Shown here: piece after piece, positions 34,233 to 43,614 of the stretch
Layout of the letters: every line of letters starts with the position of its first letter
Numbering within the stretch: position 1 is the stretch's first letter
NCBI RefSeq assembly: GCF_900102945.1
Contig: NZ_FNGI01000005.1
Span: 124,001 to 188,000 of the forward strand
Direction of reading: 5' to 3'
Source of the DNA: Modicisalibacter muralis
GTDB lineage: Bacteria > Pseudomonadota > Gammaproteobacteria > Pseudomonadales > Halomonadaceae
Length of the DNA stretch: 64,000 nucleotides
Translations under genes and position numbers: made by a program
Notes under the pieces: generated by a model
Databases searched by the model: none
Told to the model about the DNA's origin: nothing
Seen by the model: the letters and a program-made list of their open reading frames with translations, nothing else

Positions 34233-35804
34233 CTAGACTCTGGCTGCTTCACTCTGAGTGTCACGCAACGTGCTGGCCGAAAGACGGCGAAGTTTCAACA
34301 CTGGACGATAACGGTCTTCGCCGTAGGCGGCCTGTAAGTTCTCCAGTACCCGCAGTATGTAAGCCAAACCGAGCTGCTGGGCCCAGGCAATCGGTCCGCG
34401 CGGATAGTTGGTGCCGTAGCACATCGCCTCGTCCACTGCCGCGGCCGAGCAAACGCCGTGGTGGGTGGCTTCAAAGCCTTCATTGGCAAGCATCGCCACG
34501 GTACGCAAGAGAACCAGAGCGGGGGCGTCGTCGACCCAACTTACAGCGAAGCCGGCAGCCTGAAACAGACCGGTGGCTGCCCGGCAGGCCGTATCGCTGG
34601 CCTGATCGGCGGCGCTCAGTGCAATACGAGTGGCCGCAGCATAATCCAGCGTCAGATCGAACAGCACGAGATCGTCGACACCTTCGGCCGTCGCCCGCGC
34701 GGTTGCTGTGCGACCATCGCTCAGGGCGATCCGCACGCCGTCGACCTCGATATAGCCAGTGCCCTCGGTGCGCTCCATCTCGACGCAGCCTTGCAGCCGC
34801 TCGAGCAGCGCGGCGGCGGGACCGAGAGCACCGCGCACCAAGACCTGCCCCGGCTTCGGCGCGCTGGCGGCGGTTTCTGGCTCTGGGCGGGTTGCGTCTT
34901 CGCCATAGTCGTAGAAGCCTCGACCGTTCTTGCGTCCAAGCCGCTGCGCCGATACCAGTTCTTCCTGAATCAGGGAGGGCTTGTAGCGAGGATCGTAGTG
35001 GTAGGCCTCGAACATCGAACGGGTCACTGCCGCATTGACGTCTTGGCCAATCAGGTCAGTGAGCTCTAACGGTCCCATGCGGAAACCGCCGGCCTCACGC
35101 ATTACCGCGTCGACGGTGGCCGGCTCGGCAACCTGCTCTTGAAGCAGGCGCAGAGCCTCAGCATAGAAGGGTCTGGCGACGCGGTTGACGATGAAGCCGG
35201 GGGTGGAGCGTGCCAACACCGGTTTTTTCCCCCAGGCAGCGGCGGTCTCGTAGGTCCGCTGCGCCACATCCTTTGAGGTGGCGAGACCACTGACCACCTC
35301 GACCAGTTGCATCACCGGTGCCGGATTGAAGAAGTGCATACCTACCATTTGCTCGGGATGCCCCAGTGCGGCGGCAATGGCGGTGACTGACAATGAGGAG
35401 GTATTGGTCGCGAGGATGCAGTCGGGGCCACAGATAATCTCCAGGCGCTGAAATACAGACTGCTTGACGTCGAGGCGCTCGGCGATGGCCTCAATCACCA
35501 GCGCGCTGCCGGCCACCGCATCGAGCTCGGCGGCCGGGCTCAGTCTCGCCAACACAGCAGCGCACTCCTCAGTGCTGATCTTGCCGCGACTTACCCGGTG
35601 TGCGAGCTGCTCACCTATGCTGTCGATGGCTTTGGCTGCCGCCCCTTCGGCAAGATCGAAGATGCGCACTGGGTGCCCTCGCTGGGCAGCCACCTGAGCA
35701 ATACCGGCACCCATGGTTCCAGCGCCGATTACGGCGATGACCTGCTTACTATCCAATGCCTGCATGTTTGCATTCTCCAGCAGCGGCGTTAGCTCATCGG
35801 CCAT
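34233..35804 (-). CDS. 3-hydroxyacyl-CoA dehydrogenase, two-domain (PaaH-like)
   Basis: About 523 residues. NAD-binding domain: VIAVIGAGTMGAGIAQVAAQ, then LVIEAIAERLDVKQSVFQRL and ILATNTSSLSVTAIAAALGH with the catalytic His in MVGMHFFNPAPVMQLVEVV. First C-terminal domain: PGFIVNRVARPFYAEALRLL and GPLELTDLIGQDVN. A second, degenerate copy follows with NEGFEATHHGVCSAAAVDEA and MCYGTNYPRGPIAWAQQLGL. This size and layout match PaaH/FadB2x enzymes. The start at 35804 overlaps the upstream enoyl-CoA hydratase gene by 11 bases; a shorter start at 35765 is possible. Confidence 0.92.
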   Translation of the reverse strand: MADELTPLLENANMQALDSKQVIAVIGAGTMGAGIAQVAAQRGHPVRIFDLAEGAAAKAIDSIGEQLAHRVSRGKISTEECAAVLARLSPAAELDAVAGSALVIEAIAERLDVKQSVFQRLEIICGPDCILATNTSSLSVTAIAAALGHPEQMVGMHFFNPAPVMQLVEVVSGLATSKDVAQRTYETAAAWGKKPVLARSTPGFIVNRVARPFYAEALRLLQEQVAEPATVDAVMREAGGFRMGPLELTDLIGQDVNAAVTRSMFEAYHYDPRYKPSLIQEELVSAQRLGRKNGRGFYDYGEDATRPEPETAASAPKPGQVLVRGALGPAAALLERLQGCVEMERTEGTGYIEVDGVRIALSDGRTATARATAEGVDDLVLFDLTLDYAAATRIALSAADQASDTACRAATGLFQAAGFAVSWVDDAPALVLLRTVAMLANEGFEATHHGVCSAAAVDEAMCYGTNYPRGPIAWAQQLGLAYILRVLENLQAAYGEDRYRPVLKLRRLSASTLRDTQSEAARV

Positions 35805-36573
35805 GGAAGTTTGGGCGTCGTTTCTCGAGAAAAGCGGCGATGCCCTCGTTACGGTCGTCGCTGGCGGCGAGCAGCGCGAAACTGCGCCGCTCCGCCTCGA
35901 GGCCAACGCTGAGGCTGGTCTCGAAGCTTTGCTGCAGCAACTCCTTGGCCGCCAGCACCGCCAACAGTGGTCGTTCGGCGATGCTGCGCGCAAGCTCCAG
36001 TGCTCGAGGCTCGACCTGCTCCGCCTCGACGACCTCGGCCACCAGCCCTCGCTCACGCGCGGTGGCGGCATCGATTGGCTCACCGCTGAGCACCATCTGC
36101 GAGGCCAACGCCTTACCCACGATGCGAATCAGGCGCTGAGTGCCGCCAGCGCCCGGGATCATGCCGAGCCGGATCTCCGGCTGGCCGAAACATGCGCCCT
36201 CGCCGGCAAGGATGATGTCAGCATGCATGGCCAGCTCGCACCCCCCACCCAGGCAGTAGCCGTTGACGGCCGCCAGTAACGGCTTTGGGAAACGAGCAAT
36301 CCGCTCCCATTGGCGCGGACGCTCATGTTGCCAAACCCCCACAGGGTCGAGTTCGGCCATCTCACGCACATCGGCGCCAGCGGCGAAGGCACGCTTGTCG
36401 CCGAGCAACAGCACGGCGCGCACGGCGTTATCGGCCGCTGCGGCCTCCAATAAGTCCGCCAACTCCCTGAGAGTCTGGGTGCGCAGAGCGTTGCGCACCT
36501 CCGGACGGTTCAGCCGCAGGCAAAGGACCCCCACCTCCGGCCCTTCCACCTTGATGTCTTGTCGTTCCCGCAT
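35794..36573 (-). CDS. Enoyl-CoA hydratase/isomerase (crotonase family)
   Basis: A 259-residue crotonase. Oxyanion-hole segments are RAFAAGADVREMAEL and LAAVNGYCLGGGCELAMHAD; the catalytic region reads FGQPEIRLGMIPGAGGTQRL, where the two glutamates of enoyl-CoA hydratase (E in PE and the one in the usual E...G pattern) can be placed at least in part. Ends AFLEKRRPNFHGR as usual. Expected to hydrate the double bond of an unsaturated acyl-CoA, whose hydroxy product would go to the dehydrogenase encoded immediately downstream (11-base overlap). Confidence 0.92.
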   Translation of the reverse strand: MRERQDIKVEGPEVGVLCLRLNRPEVRNALRTQTLRELADLLEAAAADNAVRAVLLLGDKRAFAAGADVREMAELDPVGVWQHERPRQWERIARFPKPLLAAVNGYCLGGGCELAMHADIILAGEGACFGQPEIRLGMIPGAGGTQRLIRIVGKALASQMVLSGEPIDAATARERGLVAEVVEAEQVEPRALELARSIAERPLLAVLAAKELLQQSFETSLSVGLEAERRSFALLAASDDRNEGIAAFLEKRRPNFHGR

Positions 36574-36596
36574 GGACTACCTCGATCGCTCACTAT

Positions 36597-37655
36597 TCAG
36601 GGGATGATTCGCTCCCGACGCAGTTGTTCTAAGGCCTCCAAATAACACTCTTCGCTGTCGCGGCAGTCGTGGAAGCCGGAGCGGCGCAGCTTCACGGTGG
36701 AGGAAACGTTGTCGTAGGCGCTGTTGAAGATGAAGTCTCCCCAGCGCCAGTCGACCAACTTATCTATCGGATGCTCAGCCAGGCCATGGCGATGGACGAT
36801 CCGCTCCCACAGCGGGCCCTTGTCCGCCATCTGTCGCTCCAACGAGAGGGTCTGTACCTCACCCGGCTCGACGCCGAAGAATTGAGCCAGCCGCGGCCAT
36901 AGGTTCTTCCAGCGAAACAGGTCGCCGTTGGTGATGTTGTAGGCTTGATTGGCGCACTGCGGCTGAGTGGCCACCCATTCCATGGAACGAGCCAGCAGCT
37001 GCGGATCGGTTATCTGATAAAGGGCCTCGTAACAGCCGCGCGAGCCCGGGAAGTGCAGCGGCAGACCCAGCTCCTTGCAGATCGAGCCATAGATGGCGAG
37101 GACCAGAAGCTGGTTCATTGGACTGCCGAGCGAGAACACCAGTGGCGCCTGTGGACGCAGACTGGACCAGGTCCAATTTGCGCCACGCTGGCGCGCGACG
37201 ATGAAATCCTGTTGGTCGTAGTAGAAGTTAGGCGGCATGTGCCGCGAATCGTCTTCCTTCGCCGGTGTGCGGTACGTCCCCAGGTGGTTGCCGTACCACT
37301 TCTGGCCATGCATGAGATTGATATGCTGGAAACCCGGAACCTCAGCCTCCAGGGCATCGACCAGGTTACGCAGCATCTCCAGGTTCGGCCCTACCTCCTC
37401 CGCCGCAGAGGCAGCCTTGAGGTGAGCAGTGAAGAAGACGTGCGTAATCTCGGGATGCTCGGCGAGCCTGCATCGACAATCCTCCGCGTCGAGCAGGTCC
37501 AGCGACAAGGCACGGACATTTGCGCTGTCCGCAGGCGGTCTCCGAGCAGCAGCCAGCACCTGCCAGTCCTGCGCGGCGGCAAAGTGCGCCAATGCCGCGC
37601 GGCCGACAATGCCGCTGGCGCCGACGACCAGGGCAACCTTACGAGAGTCACTCAT
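36597..37655 (-). CDS. SDR-type reductase, PRISE-like (progesterone 5-beta-reductase / iridoid synthase family)
   Basis: A 352-residue extended SDR. N-terminal cofactor motif VALVVGASGIVGRAALAHF. In place of the classical YxxxK it has the pair typical of PRISE enzymes: Lys119 in LMHGQKWYGNHL and the Tyr of NFYYDQQDFIVAR (residues 145-146), plus NWTWSSLRPQAPLVFS. Known PRISE proteins are 1,4-enone reductases of plants and bacteria. Its position between an acyl-CoA synthetase (4-base overlap, ATGA) and an enoyl-CoA hydratase suggests reduction of an unsaturated carbonyl or lactone-derived intermediate in the same pathway; this is inference. Confidence 0.82.
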   Translation of the reverse strand: MSDSRKVALVVGASGIVGRAALAHFAAAQDWQVLAAARRPPADSANVRALSLDLLDAEDCRCRLAEHPEITHVFFTAHLKAASAAEEVGPNLEMLRNLVDALEAEVPGFQHINLMHGQKWYGNHLGTYRTPAKEDDSRHMPPNFYYDQQDFIVARQRGANWTWSSLRPQAPLVFSLGSPMNQLLVLAIYGSICKELGLPLHFPGSRGCYEALYQITDPQLLARSMEWVATQPQCANQAYNITNGDLFRWKNLWPRLAQFFGVEPGEVQTLSLERQMADKGPLWERIVHRHGLAEHPIDKLVDWRWGDFIFNSAYDNVSSTVKLRRSGFHDCRDSEECYLEALEQLRRERIIP

Positions 37656-39925
37656 GGCAACTTCCCCCCGTCGCTAGCTGTATGCGAAGGTGCCCGTTCG
37701 GGCTCGATCGGGTCGTTACGGCGTGCCGATCGGTCCTCGTAGCGTGCCAGCCCCGCCAGCGCCCGGCCGGCTGTGGTGAAGTCGTCGAAGACCGGGATGC
37801 CGGCGGCGATTGCCCGATGCCGATGCTCCCGCTGCGCCTGATCCACCTCGGCAGAGCCGTCGGATCGCAGCACTAGGATGAGGTGGGCCTGATCTCCATC
37901 GTTCGCACTTCGATGGGCAATGCAGGCGTCGATCATGTTTTTCACCATGTCGCTTTCACGGTAGCTCAGCAGCACCGGCAGGTTGAAGTGAGCGATGATG
38001 GCGTCGACGCCCGAGTCGCCTTTCAACGCGGCGAGGATGTCGTTCGCCACTCGACCGTCAGTGCGGTTAAACGCGTTCGCAGGCAGATCGATGGGATTGC
38101 TGCCGCTGGCACCGTCGGGTAGTTCCAGGGCTATCAGGCGTTTTCGGGTATCGTCCGCGAACCGGGCAAGCTCGAAGCCACGCTCGGCGAAGCCATCACT
38201 GGCGACGACGCTGGCACCACCGCCGTTACCGAACAGCACCAGTCGCCGAGTCGGCCGTGCCAGGTTGGCTTCCAGGGTTTGGAATAGCATCAAGGTCTCG
38301 ATCAACTCTTCCACCGTATCCACCAGCACGCAGCCGGTCTGTCCGGCCACCGCCTTCCACACTGCCGCGTTTCCGGCGAGCGAGCCGGTATGCGACGCGG
38401 CCGCCTGCTGCCCCTGCTCGGTACGCCCACCCTTGAGCAGCACCACGGGCTTGCGACCCTGGCTAGCCTGTAGCAGCTCCACGAAGCGGCGACCGTCGCT
38501 GATATCTTCCAGGTACATCCCGATGACTCGCGTCTGCTTGTCGTTGATGAAGTGCTCCAGCAGGTCGTTCGGGCCCAAATCGATACTGTTGCCGACGGTG
38601 ACCAGACCGCGGAAGCGCAGGCCGCGCATCTGACCACGCCGAACCAGATCGACGCCGAAACCACCGCTCTGGGACACTACCCCAACGCAGCCGGCGGCGT
38701 CGGCACCGAACTCGGTTTCAGCGAAAGTAATCCGCCCCCGGGGACTGTAAGTGCCCAAGCAGTTCGGGCCGAGCACCCGTACCGATCCACGCCGCGCGGC
38801 TTGGAGAAGCTCGGCCTGCGACCCCGGCCCCTCGCCATGCTCGTCGAAGCCACTGGTCATTACCTGGGCGAAGGCGACCCGCCCTTGAGCCCCGGCTAGC
38901 AGCTCGGGAGCCGCCTGGCGCGGCACCGCGACATATGCATAATCCACCAGCTTGGGCGTCTCCGCCAGGCTGCGGTAGGCCGGTAGCCCCGCCACGCTGT
39001 CGGCGCTAGGGTGGATCACGTAGACATCGCCCTGGAAGTCGAGCCGGCGCAGATTGTTGATGAAGCGGTTACCTGCGCCCTTGCCCGAACTGGAAACGCC
39101 GGCGACGGCGATGGTTTTGGGCGCGAACAGCGGCTCGAAGCTGGACGGCAGGGTCGGCCGCGGGCCGTCGGAAGGGCGCCGACTCGAGGCCAGGACTAGG
39201 CGAGCATCCACCGCAACCGCCGAGTCGGGGCCGACGATGAGCGGGTTAATGTCGAACTCCTGCAGGTCGTTACCGAGTTGCATGAGCAGGCCGCCCTCGC
39301 CACCAACCTTCATAAGCACATCGAGGAGCGCTTCTTCGCTGATTGGCGTACGTCCTCGCGCGCCACGGAGGATAGGCAGCGCGCGCAACTCCTCCAGCAT
39401 CTCACGGGCATCCGGCTCTTGGATGGGGCAGACTCGGAAGGCCACGTCGGCGAAGATCTCAACGAAGACGCCACCGAGACCGACCATGATCATGGGCCCG
39501 AACTGAGGATCGACGAAGCCGCCGATCACTAACTCCTGTCCGGCTGACGCCATTTGCTCGACTAGGAAACCCTCGATCCAGGACCGGTCGCCGGTCCAGT
39601 CGGCGAGAATCTCCTCAGCCGCCTCGGCTACGGCTTCTGGATCCCGCAGACCCAGACGCACCCCACCCAGATCGCTCTTATGCAGAGGGCGAGAGGAAAG
39701 CACCTTGACCACATAAGGCCCAGCAAAGCCGCAGGCGGCATCGGCCGCAGCTGCGGGGTCGGCCCCCGCCACAGCAGAATACGGCACGTTGATGCCGAAT
39801 GCGGCCAGTGCCGCCTTGCCGGCCTTTTCGTCCAGCGCCAAGTTGCCGGCCTCGCGCTGTTGCTGCAGCAGCGCGGCCAAGTCCGTCTCCACACTCTGTT
39901 CGATTCGGGCCCTTTGGCTCGCCAT
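37652..39925 (-). CDS. Acyl-CoA synthetase (NDP-forming), ATP-grasp-first fusion
   Basis: A protein of about 757 residues forming acyl-CoA from an acid, CoA and ATP through a phospho-histidine. The order is ATP-grasp domain first (KAALAAFGINVPYSAVAGAD, VVKVLSSRPLHKSDLGGVRL), then CoA-binding domain (FAPKTIAVAGVSSSGKGAGN, PSADSVAGLPAYRSL), then succinyl-CoA-ligase-like domains (RVLGPNCLGTYSPRGRITFA, VVSQSGGFGVDLVRRGQ, LKGGRTEQGQQAAASHTGSL with the phospho-His). ATG 39925 has GAAGAGG at good spacing. It probably activates the pathway substrate for the carboxylase encoded upstream. Confidence 0.9.
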   Translation of the reverse strand: MASQRARIEQSVETDLAALLQQQREAGNLALDEKAGKAALAAFGINVPYSAVAGADPAAAADAACGFAGPYVVKVLSSRPLHKSDLGGVRLGLRDPEAVAEAAEEILADWTGDRSWIEGFLVEQMASAGQELVIGGFVDPQFGPMIMVGLGGVFVEIFADVAFRVCPIQEPDAREMLEELRALPILRGARGRTPISEEALLDVLMKVGGEGGLLMQLGNDLQEFDINPLIVGPDSAVAVDARLVLASSRRPSDGPRPTLPSSFEPLFAPKTIAVAGVSSSGKGAGNRFINNLRRLDFQGDVYVIHPSADSVAGLPAYRSLAETPKLVDYAYVAVPRQAAPELLAGAQGRVAFAQVMTSGFDEHGEGPGSQAELLQAARRGSVRVLGPNCLGTYSPRGRITFAETEFGADAAGCVGVVSQSGGFGVDLVRRGQMRGLRFRGLVTVGNSIDLGPNDLLEHFINDKQTRVIGMYLEDISDGRRFVELLQASQGRKPVVLLKGGRTEQGQQAAASHTGSLAGNAAVWKAVAGQTGCVLVDTVEELIETLMLFQTLEANLARPTRRLVLFGNGGGASVVASDGFAERGFELARFADDTRKRLIALELPDGASGSNPIDLPANAFNRTDGRVANDILAALKGDSGVDAIIAHFNLPVLLSYRESDMVKNMIDACIAHRSANDGDQAHLILVLRSDGSAEVDQAQREHRHRAIAAGIPVFDDFTTAGRALAGLARYEDRSARRNDPIEPERAPSHTASDGGKLP

Positions 39926-39950
39926 CTGCATCACCTCTTCCCGTCTATCT

Positions 39951-40172
39951 TCAAACCTCGAGCACGAGGATTAGGTCGCCCTCGGCCACCGCGTCTCCCT
40001 CGGCGACCACGATCCGCTTGATAACACCGTCCTCTGTCGAACTCAGGGGAATCTCCATCTTCATGGACTCCAGTATTATCATTGTGTCGTCCTCCTGGAT
40101 CTCATCTCCTTCTTTGGAGAGGATTTTCCAGACGGTGCCGGTGATGTCGCTCTTGACTTCTAGTTCTGCCAT
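39951..40172 (-). CDS. Small biotin/lipoyl carrier protein
   Basis: A 73-residue stand-alone biotinyl domain: MAELEVKSDITGTVWKILSK, then the acceptor site ILESMKMEIPL and GVIKRIVVAEGDAVAEGDLI. The MKM motif is canonical, so biotinylation on that lysine is expected. It lies between the carboxyltransferase (40254) and the acyl-CoA synthetase and resembles transcarboxylase 1.3S-like or acyl-CoA carboxylase carriers. The cluster thus has two carriers, this one and the AccB-type protein at 32225. Confidence 0.92.
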   Translation of the reverse strand: MAELEVKSDITGTVWKILSKEGDEIQEDDTMIILESMKMEIPLSSTEDGVIKRIVVAEGDAVAEGDLILVLEV

Positions 40173-40253
40173 GCTCGTTTCCTTATCTGCATCTGCCGGT
40201 ACTGCCGCAGCCGCTGGTGCGGAGCGGGCCGTTGGACCTTGAAATCGCTTGAA

Positions 40254-41783
40254 TCAGTAGCTGGTCGGCCAGACCGAAAGGTCGTGGCGGCCAACGATCC
40301 CGTCGCCGGCGTGAACATCGAGTAGGCGTTTGAGCGAACTGCGTGTCTCGCGCGGATCGATAACGGCGTGTGTTTCGTAGAGCTCGGCCAGGGCCCAGGC
40401 AGAAGAGTCCTGCTGGAGCTCTTTCAGGCATTCCTCAAAGCGCTCCGGATCATCTTCCTTCTTGACACCGTAGAGCATGTGCACCCCCAGGTGCGGGTCG
40501 ACGAAGCCCAGGTCGGCTGTGGGCCAAGTCAGCACCTCGTCGGAGTTACGTCCGCCGCCCATGTTCAGATAGGCCTGGCCGTAGCTCTTGCGCATAATCA
40601 CCGAGATCCTCGGCACGCTGACCAGACTGATAGCGTTCATCCAGTTGATGATGCGACCCGGGGCGCCACGCTTCTCACCATCCACACCGATCAGAAAGCC
40701 GGGTTGGTCCACTAGGAACACGATAGGAATGTTGAAGGAGTCGCACATCACCATGAAGCTGGTGGTCTTGCGCATGGCATCGACGTCGATGGCACCGCCC
40801 TTGAACTTTGTGTTGTTGGCGATTACGCCGACAGAGCGACCGTCGATTCGCGCCAAGCCAGTGCTCACCGACTTGCCGAAGCGAGCCTTGAGCTCGAAGA
40901 AGCTGTCGCGATCGACGATGCTTCGGATGACCTCGCGTACGTCATAGACGGAGTTGCGCTCCTCCGGGAGCACCTCGAGAATGCGCTCGGCCGCGGCATC
41001 GGATCCCTCGGGAACTTCTACACGCGGGGGCGCCTCCTTGGCGCTTGAGGGCAGATAGCTGAGGAAGGTGCGGATCGCCTTCAAAGCCTCCTCATCGCTG
41101 TCGACTGCAATATCTACCATTCCGGTGGTGCCAGTATGGAGACGCCAACCACCGAGTTCCTCGGGGTCGACTTCCTGATTGATAGCTATGGAGGTGACCC
41201 GGCTGCTCGCCACGGCCATGGTGGCGCCCTTACGCATGACCACGAAGTCTGACATGCAGGAGTACCAGGTCGACGAGCCGTAACAGTCCCCGAGCAGCGC
41301 CGACACCCAGGGAGTCTGGCGACGACGCTGATACTCGGCCGGATCCTGGCCCAGCATGGCGCGACCGGGCGCGCCCATACGATCCGGCATTCGGGCGCCG
41401 GCGGATTCGCCGAGAAAAATCATGGGCATACCACGTTCGGTAGCAACCTCGCGGATGTGCCGAATCTTTTTACCGTTGATGGCGCTGCTGGAAGCGCCGA
41501 TCGTGGTGAAGTCATTGGAGACCACGGAAACCTCGCGGCCCTCGATCCGGCCGTAGCCGGCGATCTTACCGTCGGCCGGAGTCTTATGACGCACTTGCGG
41601 TCGGATTCCCTTGGCGAACATGCCAGACTCAAAGAAGCTGTCGCTGTCGAGCAGCACGTCTAGCCGCTCACGGGCGTTCAGCACGCCCTTTTCGCGCCGC
41701 GCCGCCAGCTTGGCCTCGCCCCCCATGGCCAAGGCAGCAGCAGTTTGCTGCTCTAGCTCTTCCAGTTGTGCTTTGAATTTCAC
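40254..41783 (-). CDS. Acyl-CoA carboxylase beta subunit (PccB/MmdA/12S-like carboxyltransferase)
   Basis: About 509 residues. A GTG at 41783 with GGAG seven bases upstream is the best start; the protein then begins (M)KFKAQLEELEQQTAAALAMG. Two crotonase-like carboxyltransferase halves: SDFTTIGASSSAINGKKIRH-like and FLGESAGARMPDRMGAPGRA in the first, GVIANNTKFKGGAIDVDAMR, VFLVDQPGFLIGVDGEKRG and RKSYGQAYLNMGGGRNSDEV in the second. It should transfer CO2 from carboxybiotin to an acyl-CoA. First gene of the long minus-strand array and followed by a small carrier. Confidence 0.92.
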   Translation of the reverse strand: MKFKAQLEELEQQTAAALAMGGEAKLAARREKGVLNARERLDVLLDSDSFFESGMFAKGIRPQVRHKTPADGKIAGYGRIEGREVSVVSNDFTTIGASSSAINGKKIRHIREVATERGMPMIFLGESAGARMPDRMGAPGRAMLGQDPAEYQRRRQTPWVSALLGDCYGSSTWYSCMSDFVVMRKGATMAVASSRVTSIAINQEVDPEELGGWRLHTGTTGMVDIAVDSDEEALKAIRTFLSYLPSSAKEAPPRVEVPEGSDAAAERILEVLPEERNSVYDVREVIRSIVDRDSFFELKARFGKSVSTGLARIDGRSVGVIANNTKFKGGAIDVDAMRKTTSFMVMCDSFNIPIVFLVDQPGFLIGVDGEKRGAPGRIINWMNAISLVSVPRISVIMRKSYGQAYLNMGGGRNSDEVLTWPTADLGFVDPHLGVHMLYGVKKEDDPERFEECLKELQQDSSAWALAELYETHAVIDPRETRSSLKRLLDVHAGDGIVGRHDLSVWPTSY

Positions 41784-42366
41784 AGATCTGCTCCAATAGT
41801 GCGTTGAGGTGCCATACATGCGAAGCAGCCATGGGAGCCGAAGGCGACGGCTGCGCCGCTTCGACCTACCGACGCCATTCTCGTGATGGCGGACGCCTAG
41901 CATCTGCTTCGGCTGCAAACCCTTCGCGAAATCTTATTCGGTGGCTTTCGCCGGTGCTGGTTCGGGCAATACCCGAAGAGCAGAAGAGTAGGATTCATTG
42001 TTTACCTGCCTTGTTATACGATCAAATATAAAGTAATCATCCTTTTATGCATTTTCTTTATAGGGTCGGTGACGTCAGGTTCTGGTTGTGAAAAAAGCTC
42101 CTAGGTAGGATCGATCATGACGCATCCACTCGTGACGATTGAGATATTGGTCGTGATCAATCAACAGAATAAGCCACCCTGCCTACCTCTCCTGACGCTG
42201 GGTATCCGTCCGCATTGAAGGTGACATAGGGTGGGAACGCTTTGTTGCCGATTCATTGCAACAATTTTTTGCTAGTTTGGTACATTAACGAAATTCGGTG
42301 TCTGGTAATTTTTGGCTGGTTGCCACACCGATATGGGATGCGGTTTCGTTCAAGGAGAATGAGGAT
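41784..42366. other. Divergent promoter region of the acyl-CoA cluster and EthD gene
   Basis: About 580 bases without a supported gene, between the minus-strand array starting at 41783 and the plus-strand EthD gene. The middle part is AT-rich, as expected of promoters. No clear operator matching the LysR palindrome at 43495 was found by eye. Confidence 0.4.
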
Positions 42367-43029
42367 ATGAACGATTTGCAAGGCAGCCCACGATTAATCC
42401 GGTTTGGACTTTCGCCGCGTATATCCCGGCTTTCACCGTTGGCGGCGCAGACATATTGGGCCGGACGGCACGCTGACCTGTTTTCACGTGTCCCCGACCT
42501 CTCATCCTATGTGCAAAATCACGCTGTCTTGGAAGCTAACGAGCAGCCGATTCTGGGCGAAACGGGTTTTGACATCTTCTCCGAAGTGGAATTCGCATCG
42601 CAGATGGCAATGTCGGCCGCGACAACGAGCAAGTACTATCAAGACGTCATTCTCGCGGACGAACGCTGCCTGCTTGATGCTTCAAGAAGAGCTTTCATCT
42701 TGGTCGCGCGGAGGGGAACTGGGTCGACAGGCTTGCCGAGCGGCGCGACCAAGCTGGTGCAGTTCCTTTCCAATCACCGTCCAGCCATGACAGAGGCTGG
42801 GGATGCTCCGACGGCATACTGGGAAGATATCGTCGTAAACGTTTCCGGTTGGCACGGCGTCCAGCCCTCGGTCATCAGGCAAACACCATATCCAAGTGTA
42901 GAGGAGGCTTTGGTCGCACATCGTCAAGGAGGAGATGAGGCGGCACTGCTGTCGGTAATCGTCAGACAGAGCGTTGTCGTCGAGCCCAAGATGGGCGGCG
43001 GACTAGGCAATTCCTTAGAGACCGTTTGA
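42367..43029 (+). CDS. EthD-domain protein
   Basis: About 220 residues. ATG 42367 follows GAGGAT and AAGGAGAA. The segment LAAQTYWAGRHADLFSRVPD and LSSYVQNHAVLE matches the EthD pattern (F..YW...H..L...LPG...Y..N), a dimeric alpha+beta barrel found in oxygenase-associated and degradative proteins; a second, weaker barrel-like half follows (AYWEDIVVNVSGWHGVQPSV). Function unknown, perhaps a decyclase, lactonisation helper or carrier for an intermediate. Transcribed away from the carboxylase operon. Confidence 0.7.
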   Translation: MNDLQGSPRLIRFGLSPRISRLSPLAAQTYWAGRHADLFSRVPDLSSYVQNHAVLEANEQPILGETGFDIFSEVEFASQMAMSAATTSKYYQDVILADERCLLDASRRAFILVARRGTGSTGLPSGATKLVQFLSNHRPAMTEAGDAPTAYWEDIVVNVSGWHGVQPSVIRQTPYPSVEEALVAHRQGGDEAALLSVIVRQSVVVEPKMGGGLGNSLETV

Positions 43030-43079
43030 GAATGGGATCGATGGCTGAGTCAGCAAAAAGATGCTGGATCAAGTAGTTG

Positions 43080-43373
43080 TCGTGCCCGATCATGTTTTTA
43101 CGCCGCCTTCTTGGCCAGCGTCATTACCGCTCCCGCTCGGGATTGAGCGAGACTATCTTGATCGGCTCTCAGTTATGGGTCTTGCCGCTCCAGCGAGCCG
43201 GGTTGCCTCGGCGAGCCGTTGATACCGAGGCGATGTAGCTGTCTTCCTTGCGCTAATTGTAGATAGTTGCCACCAAGATACCTTCCTGCTCGGAGACCTC
43301 ACTGGCGCTGAGGTTATGGATGGCAGCAGCTTGACCACCACGGCTTATCCCCGTTCCTCGGAGTAGCGAGGCA
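43080..43373 (-). mobile_element. Transposase orfA-type HTH fragment, decayed
   Basis: From the minus-strand ATG near 43373: MPRYSEERG, stop, VVVKLLP, then HNLSASEVSEQEGILVATIY in a shifted frame, N, stop, RK. This resembles the helix-turn-helix start of IS3/IS1389-like orfA proteins. Multiple stops; a remnant only. Confidence 0.45.
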
Positions 43374-43494
43374 TGAACGACTACTCCTATCGCCCCTTGG
43401 GTTCTTACGAGAGGGTATCAGAGGGAGCGACAACCATCCTGACTGAGGGGTCGATCGCACAGCGCAAGCGGCTTGTGTCCAGTTTCAACTGAGC

Positions 43495-43519
43495 TTAGCA
43501 TGCATAAATTGCATGCTAA
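43495..43519. promoter_or_regulatory. LysR-type operator palindrome upstream of the LysR gene
   Basis: Perfect inverted repeat: TTAGCATGCA (43495-43504), a 5-base spacer TAAAT, and TGCATGCTAA (43510-43519), about 95 bases before the LysR start. This is the form of an autoregulatory LysR box. A half-site differing at one position, TTGCATTCTAA, occurs at 47130-47140 upstream of the divergent amidohydrolase/reductase pair. Confidence 0.6.
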
Positions 43520-43614
43520 TTATTTTTCTATTTGATTTTGTTATACAACAGGGCGTCGCTGGTTATAGAAAGCGACCGAAAGCTAACCGCATAGATACAG
43601 ATTAGGAACCTATT

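Noticed and set aside
43495-43519. Rho-independent terminator
   Set aside because: The stem is AT-containing and lies upstream of a start with no gene ending just before it; a LysR operator fits better, although the T-rich sequence after it leaves some doubt.
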